Positions 61,075 to 64,000 of a stretch of DNA of 64,000 nucleotides are shown piece after piece. The notes beneath the pieces were generated by a model. That model was not told where the DNA came from. It made no database searches and was given only the letters and a program-made list of their open reading frames with translations. Numbering within the stretch: the stretch's first letter is position 1; each line of letters begins with the position of its first letter. The DNA comes from Arthrobacter citreus (GTDB lineage Bacteria > Actinomycetota > Actinomycetes > Actinomycetales > Micrococcaceae). The stretch spans positions 248,001 to 312,000 of the forward strand of contig NZ_CP151657.1 of assembly GCF_038405225.1 (NCBI RefSeq), written 5' to 3'. Both the position numbers and the translations under genes were made by a program.

Positions 61075-62385
61075 TTGCTTAGCGCTATTGGCCGGGCTTT
61101 CCGGACGCCAGACCTGCGACGCAAGCTGTTGTTTACGCTGGGAATCATCACTATCTTCCGCATGGGTGCTTTTATCCCGGCCCCGGGTGTTGACTACGGC
61201 AATGTGCAGCAGTGCTTGGCTCTGGGTGCCACTTCGGGTGGCCTCTACGAATTCGTTAACCTTTTTAGCGGCGGCGCCCTGCTGCAGGTCTCCATCTTTG
61301 CCCTGGGCATCATGCCGTACATCACCGCCAGCATCATTGTTCAGCTGCTGCGCGTCGTGATTCCCCACTTCCAGGCGCTCTACGAGGAAGGCGCACAGGG
61401 CCAGTCCAAGCTGACGCAGTACACGCGTTACCTGACCATCGCCCTGGGCCTGCTCAACGCCACCACTGTCGTATCGCTGGCCCGCACCGGAGCGCTGTTC
61501 AACAACATGTGCTCCGTGCCGATCATCCCGGACGACAACATCATCACCATCCTGCTGCTGATCATCACCCTGACAGCCGGCACAGGCCTCATCATGTGGA
61601 TGGGCGAGCTGGTCACCGAAAAGGGTGTCGGCAACGGCATGTCCCTGCTGATCTTCACCTCCATTGCCGCCGGTTTCCCCAGCTCGCTTGGCGCCATCCT
61701 CAGCGCCCAGGGCTGGACGGTATTCCTCGGCGTCATCGGCATCGGCGTCCTCGTGGTTGCCCTGGTGATCTTCGTGGAGCAGTCCCAGCGCCGCATCCCG
61801 GTGCAGTACGCCAAACGCATGGTGGGACGGCGGACCGTCGGCGGCACCAACACCTACATCCCGATCAAGGTGAACATGGCCGGGGTTATCCCCGTCATCT
61901 TCGCCTCGTCGATGCTGTACCTGCCGTCGCTGATCGCCCAGTTCAACACCCCCGCCACCGGGAATCCCCCGGAGTGGGTCGTCTGGATCAACAACTACCT
62001 CACCAGCGGAGACCACCCGTTCTACATGGCGGTCTACTTCCTGCTGATCGTGTTCTTCACGTACTTCTATGTGTCGATCACGTTCAACCCTGAGGAGGTC
62101 TCCGAGAACATGAAGAAGTACGGCGGTTTCATTCCCGGCATCCGTGCCGGCCGCCCCACCGCCGAATACCTGCAGTACGTGCTGTCCCGCATCACCCTGC
62201 CCGGCGCCCTCTACTTGGGGTTTGTAGCCCTGATTCCGTTGATCGCTCTGGTGCTGGTCGGAGCGAACGCGAACTTCCCGTTCGGCGGAACCTCGATCCT
62301 CATCATGGTTGGTGTGGGACTCGAAACAGTCAAACAGATTGATGCACAACTGCAGCAACGTCACTATGAAGGGTTATTGCGATGA
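61075..62385 (+). CDS. secY: Preprotein translocase subunit SecY
   Basis: 436 residues, ten membrane helices forming the protein-conducting channel with SecE. Starts with TTG behind AGGAGG: LSAIGRAFRTPDLRRKLLFTLGIITIFRMGAFIPAPGV. Plug and gate regions NLFSGGALLQVSIFALGIMPYITASIIVQLL and the C-terminal TFVAL-type helix 10 (GGTSILIMVGVGLETVKQID) are intact. Overlaps adk by ATGA. Confidence 0.97.
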   Translation: MLSAIGRAFRTPDLRRKLLFTLGIITIFRMGAFIPAPGVDYGNVQQCLALGATSGGLYEFVNLFSGGALLQVSIFALGIMPYITASIIVQLLRVVIPHFQALYEEGAQGQSKLTQYTRYLTIALGLLNATTVVSLARTGALFNNMCSVPIIPDDNIITILLLIITLTAGTGLIMWMGELVTEKGVGNGMSLLIFTSIAAGFPSSLGAILSAQGWTVFLGVIGIGVLVVALVIFVEQSQRRIPVQYAKRMVGRRTVGGTNTYIPIKVNMAGVIPVIFASSMLYLPSLIAQFNTPATGNPPEWVVWINNYLTSGDHPFYMAVYFLLIVFFTYFYVSITFNPEEVSENMKKYGGFIPGIRAGRPTAEYLQYVLSRITLPGALYLGFVALIPLIALVLVGANANFPFGGTSILIMVGVGLETVKQIDAQLQQRHYEGLLR

Positions 62386-62954
62386 CAAGAATGCTCATTA
62401 TCGGGCCTCCCGGCGCCGGTAAAGGTACACAGGCCGCCCGAATCTCGGACCGGCTTGGCGTCACGGCAATATCCACCGGCGATATCTTCCGCGCGAACGT
62501 CAAGAACCAGACGCCGCTCGGCCTGGAAGCCAAGAAGTACATCGATGCCGGGAACTTCGTGCCGGACAGCGTCACCAATGACATGGTCCGCGCCCGTCTG
62601 CTCGAAGACGACGTCGCTGACGGCTTCCTCCTGGACGGCTACCCGCGCACCGCAGCGCAGGTTCAGGAACTGGACGAGATCCTGGCCAGCAAAGGCCAGA
62701 AGCTCGACGTCGTGCTGCAGCTGACCGCCGACGACGAAGAGCTCGTCGAGCGCCTGCTGAAGCGTGCCCAGATCGAAGGCCGCGCCGACGACAACGAGGA
62801 CGTCATCCGGCACCGTCTGGACCTTTACAAGGCCCAGACGGCCGACGTCGTCGCCAGTTATGACAACCGCGGCATCGTGGCGCGGGTGGACGGGCTGGGC
62901 GGCATCGACGATGTCACCGAGCGGGTCATGGAAGTTCTCAAGGATATTAGCTAA
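62382..62954 (+). CDS. adk: Adenylate kinase (short-LID type)
   Basis: 190 residues. P-loop GPPGAGKGTQAARI, AMP site FRANVKNQTPLG and GFLLDGYPRT. The LID is the short form (KRAQIEGRADDNEDVIRHRL) with no Cys4 zinc site, as in other actinobacteria. It converts AMP and ATP to two ADP. The ATG overlaps the secY stop. Confidence 0.97.
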   Translation: MTRMLIIGPPGAGKGTQAARISDRLGVTAISTGDIFRANVKNQTPLGLEAKKYIDAGNFVPDSVTNDMVRARLLEDDVADGFLLDGYPRTAAQVQELDEILASKGQKLDVVLQLTADDEELVERLLKRAQIEGRADDNEDVIRHRLDLYKAQTADVVASYDNRGIVARVDGLGGIDDVTERVMEVLKDIS

Positions 62955-62969
62955 AGAGTTAGAAGAGAT

Positions 62970-63800
62970 ATGTTCGGCCAGCCCAGGATTGAATACAAGA
63001 CCAATGCGCAGATGCGCACCATGCGCGAGGCCGGCCTCGTGCTGATCCGGGCACTGGACGCGGCAGTGGAGTCCGCGGTGGAGGGGGCAACCACCGCGGA
63101 CGTCGACGCAGTTTTCGCCGCGGTGCTCAAGGAGGCGGGGGCAACCTCGAACTTCCTCGGTTACCACGGATACCCTGCAACGGTCTGCGTTTCCGTGAAT
63201 GAAGAAGTGGTCCACGGCATCCCGGGGGAGAGGATCCTCAAGGACGGGGACATCCTCTCCATCGACGGCGGTGCCGTGGTCAACGGCTGGCACTCCGACT
63301 CCGCGCGCACCGTGATTGTCGGCACGGCGGACCCCGAGGATCAGCGCCTCTCCGACGTCACCGAACAGGCCATGTGGCACGGAATAGCCGCCGCTGCCAA
63401 GGGCCGGTTCGTCGGAGACATCGGCGCAGCCATCGATGACTACGTCTCCGGCGTTCCGGGCAAGCCGCTCGGCATCCTGGAAGACTACGTCGGCCACGGC
63501 ATCGGAACCCAGATGCACCAGGCACCGGACGTGCTCAATTACCGGACATCGCACAACGGTCCCAAGCTTCGGCCGGGACTGTGCCTGGCCATTGAGCCGA
63601 TGCTGGTGCGGGGCAAGATCGAAACGCTCACACTGGATGATGACTGGACAGTTATCACCACCGACGGCTCCCGGGCCTCGCAGTGGGAACATTCGGTCGC
63701 GATTCACGACAAAGGTATCTGGGTCCTCACATCGCCCGACGGCGGAGCCTCGCGGCTTGCGCCCCTGGGCGTAACCCCGGTGCCCATTCCCGAAGACTGA
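62970..63800 (+). CDS. map: Methionine aminopeptidase, type I
   Basis: 276 residues. Removes initiator methionine. Metal ligands are visible in order: ILSIDGGAVVNGWHSDSART (two Asp), GHGIGTQMHQAPDV (His), LAIEPMLVRG (Glu) and SQWEHSVAIHD (Glu). Substrate-site His in NFLGYHGYPATVCVSVNEEVVHGIP. AGAAGAG precedes the ATG, 15 bp after adk. There is no SH3-type N-terminal extension. Confidence 0.97.
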   Translation: MFGQPRIEYKTNAQMRTMREAGLVLIRALDAAVESAVEGATTADVDAVFAAVLKEAGATSNFLGYHGYPATVCVSVNEEVVHGIPGERILKDGDILSIDGGAVVNGWHSDSARTVIVGTADPEDQRLSDVTEQAMWHGIAAAAKGRFVGDIGAAIDDYVSGVPGKPLGILEDYVGHGIGTQMHQAPDVLNYRTSHNGPKLRPGLCLAIEPMLVRGKIETLTLDDDWTVITTDGSRASQWEHSVAIHDKGIWVLTSPDGGASRLAPLGVTPVPIPED

Positions 63801-63847
63801 CCCGACGGGCCCGGTGGCCCGCAACCCCGGCCGGGGCGCGGGACGAT

Positions 63848-63876
63848 TTAACTTATCCGGGCCTGTCGAGTAGAGT
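63848..63876 (+). promoter_or_regulatory. Putative promoter for the next gene (infA expected)
   Basis: TTAACT, 17 bp, TAGAGT (63871-63876): good spacing and four of six matches in each box. It reads out of the window; in this gene order infA normally follows map. Confidence 0.5.
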
Positions 63877-64000
63877 TATCTGTTGGTTGTCTCTACATTC
63901 GTGCCCTTTTCCAAGCATGTGCGCCGTGTCAAAACGGCCCCTGCGCGGTAGATGCGCAGGAAGCACCGGAGAGAACCAAAGACATAAACCGTCCTTCGTG

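Noticed and set aside
63989-64000. Possible further repeat unit at the right edge (CCGTCCTTCGTG)
   Set aside because: Only about eight bases match the unit (CCTTCGTG) before the window ends, too short to call.

Overview
The window is GC-rich actinobacterial chromosome, most like Arthrobacter and relatives in the Micrococcaceae. Supporting signs are a mycothiol synthase gene (mshD) next to a GlnR-type nitrogen regulator, a Nudix/SixA protein coupled to polyphosphate kinase, PspC-domain two-component genes, GTG and TTG starts on many housekeeping genes, and an spc operon without an S14 gene. No rRNA, prophage, insertion sequence, integrase or CRISPR array was seen. The genus is inferred from remembered protein families, not from a search.

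Region 1 (1-19258) is mixed metabolism and stress: the 5' end of asd, folA-thyA, a DUF1648 membrane protein, a ferritin behind a probable DtxR/IdeR iron box, mutT1-ppk1, mshD, glnR, a run of small or poorly known genes (membrane proteins, a nitrobindin-like protein, ygfZ, an ankyrin protein, a GNAT), pfkA, a divergent PspC/histidine kinase/response regulator locus that resembles the EsrISR envelope-stress system, and an aspartate aminotransferase.

Region 2 (19548-22392) is tRNA-Trp, secE, nusG, rplK and rplA, closed by a strong terminator. Region 3 (22427-29824) is accessory: a GNAT, then a FadR-type GntR regulator, a DUF1537 four-carbon acid sugar kinase, an LtnD-like dehydrogenase, a GntP permease and a GatY/KbaY-type class II aldolase. 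Two near-identical operator-like sequences sit before the regulator gene and before the kinase gene, so these genes look like one regulon for an unidentified acid sugar.

Region 4 (29815-45570) is an L10 leader, rplJ-rplL, a convergent thiolase, rpoB-rpoC, and the str operon rpsL-rpsG-fusA-tuf. Region 5 is a giant multi-pass membrane protein with a 226-residue internal duplication and a 43-codon gene. Region 6 (50979-63800) is the S10 operon (rpsJ to rpsQ), the spc operon (rplN to rplO), then secY-adk-map and a likely infA promoter at the right edge.

The most unusual signal is a 21-bp repeat family. It forms two composite arrays, at 1807-2146 and 24416-24869, with units in both orientations, fixed 10/20/29-30-bp spacers and a shared hairpin core. 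The second array contains a 216/217-bp tandem duplication. It is not a CRISPR array and I do not recognise it as a named element.
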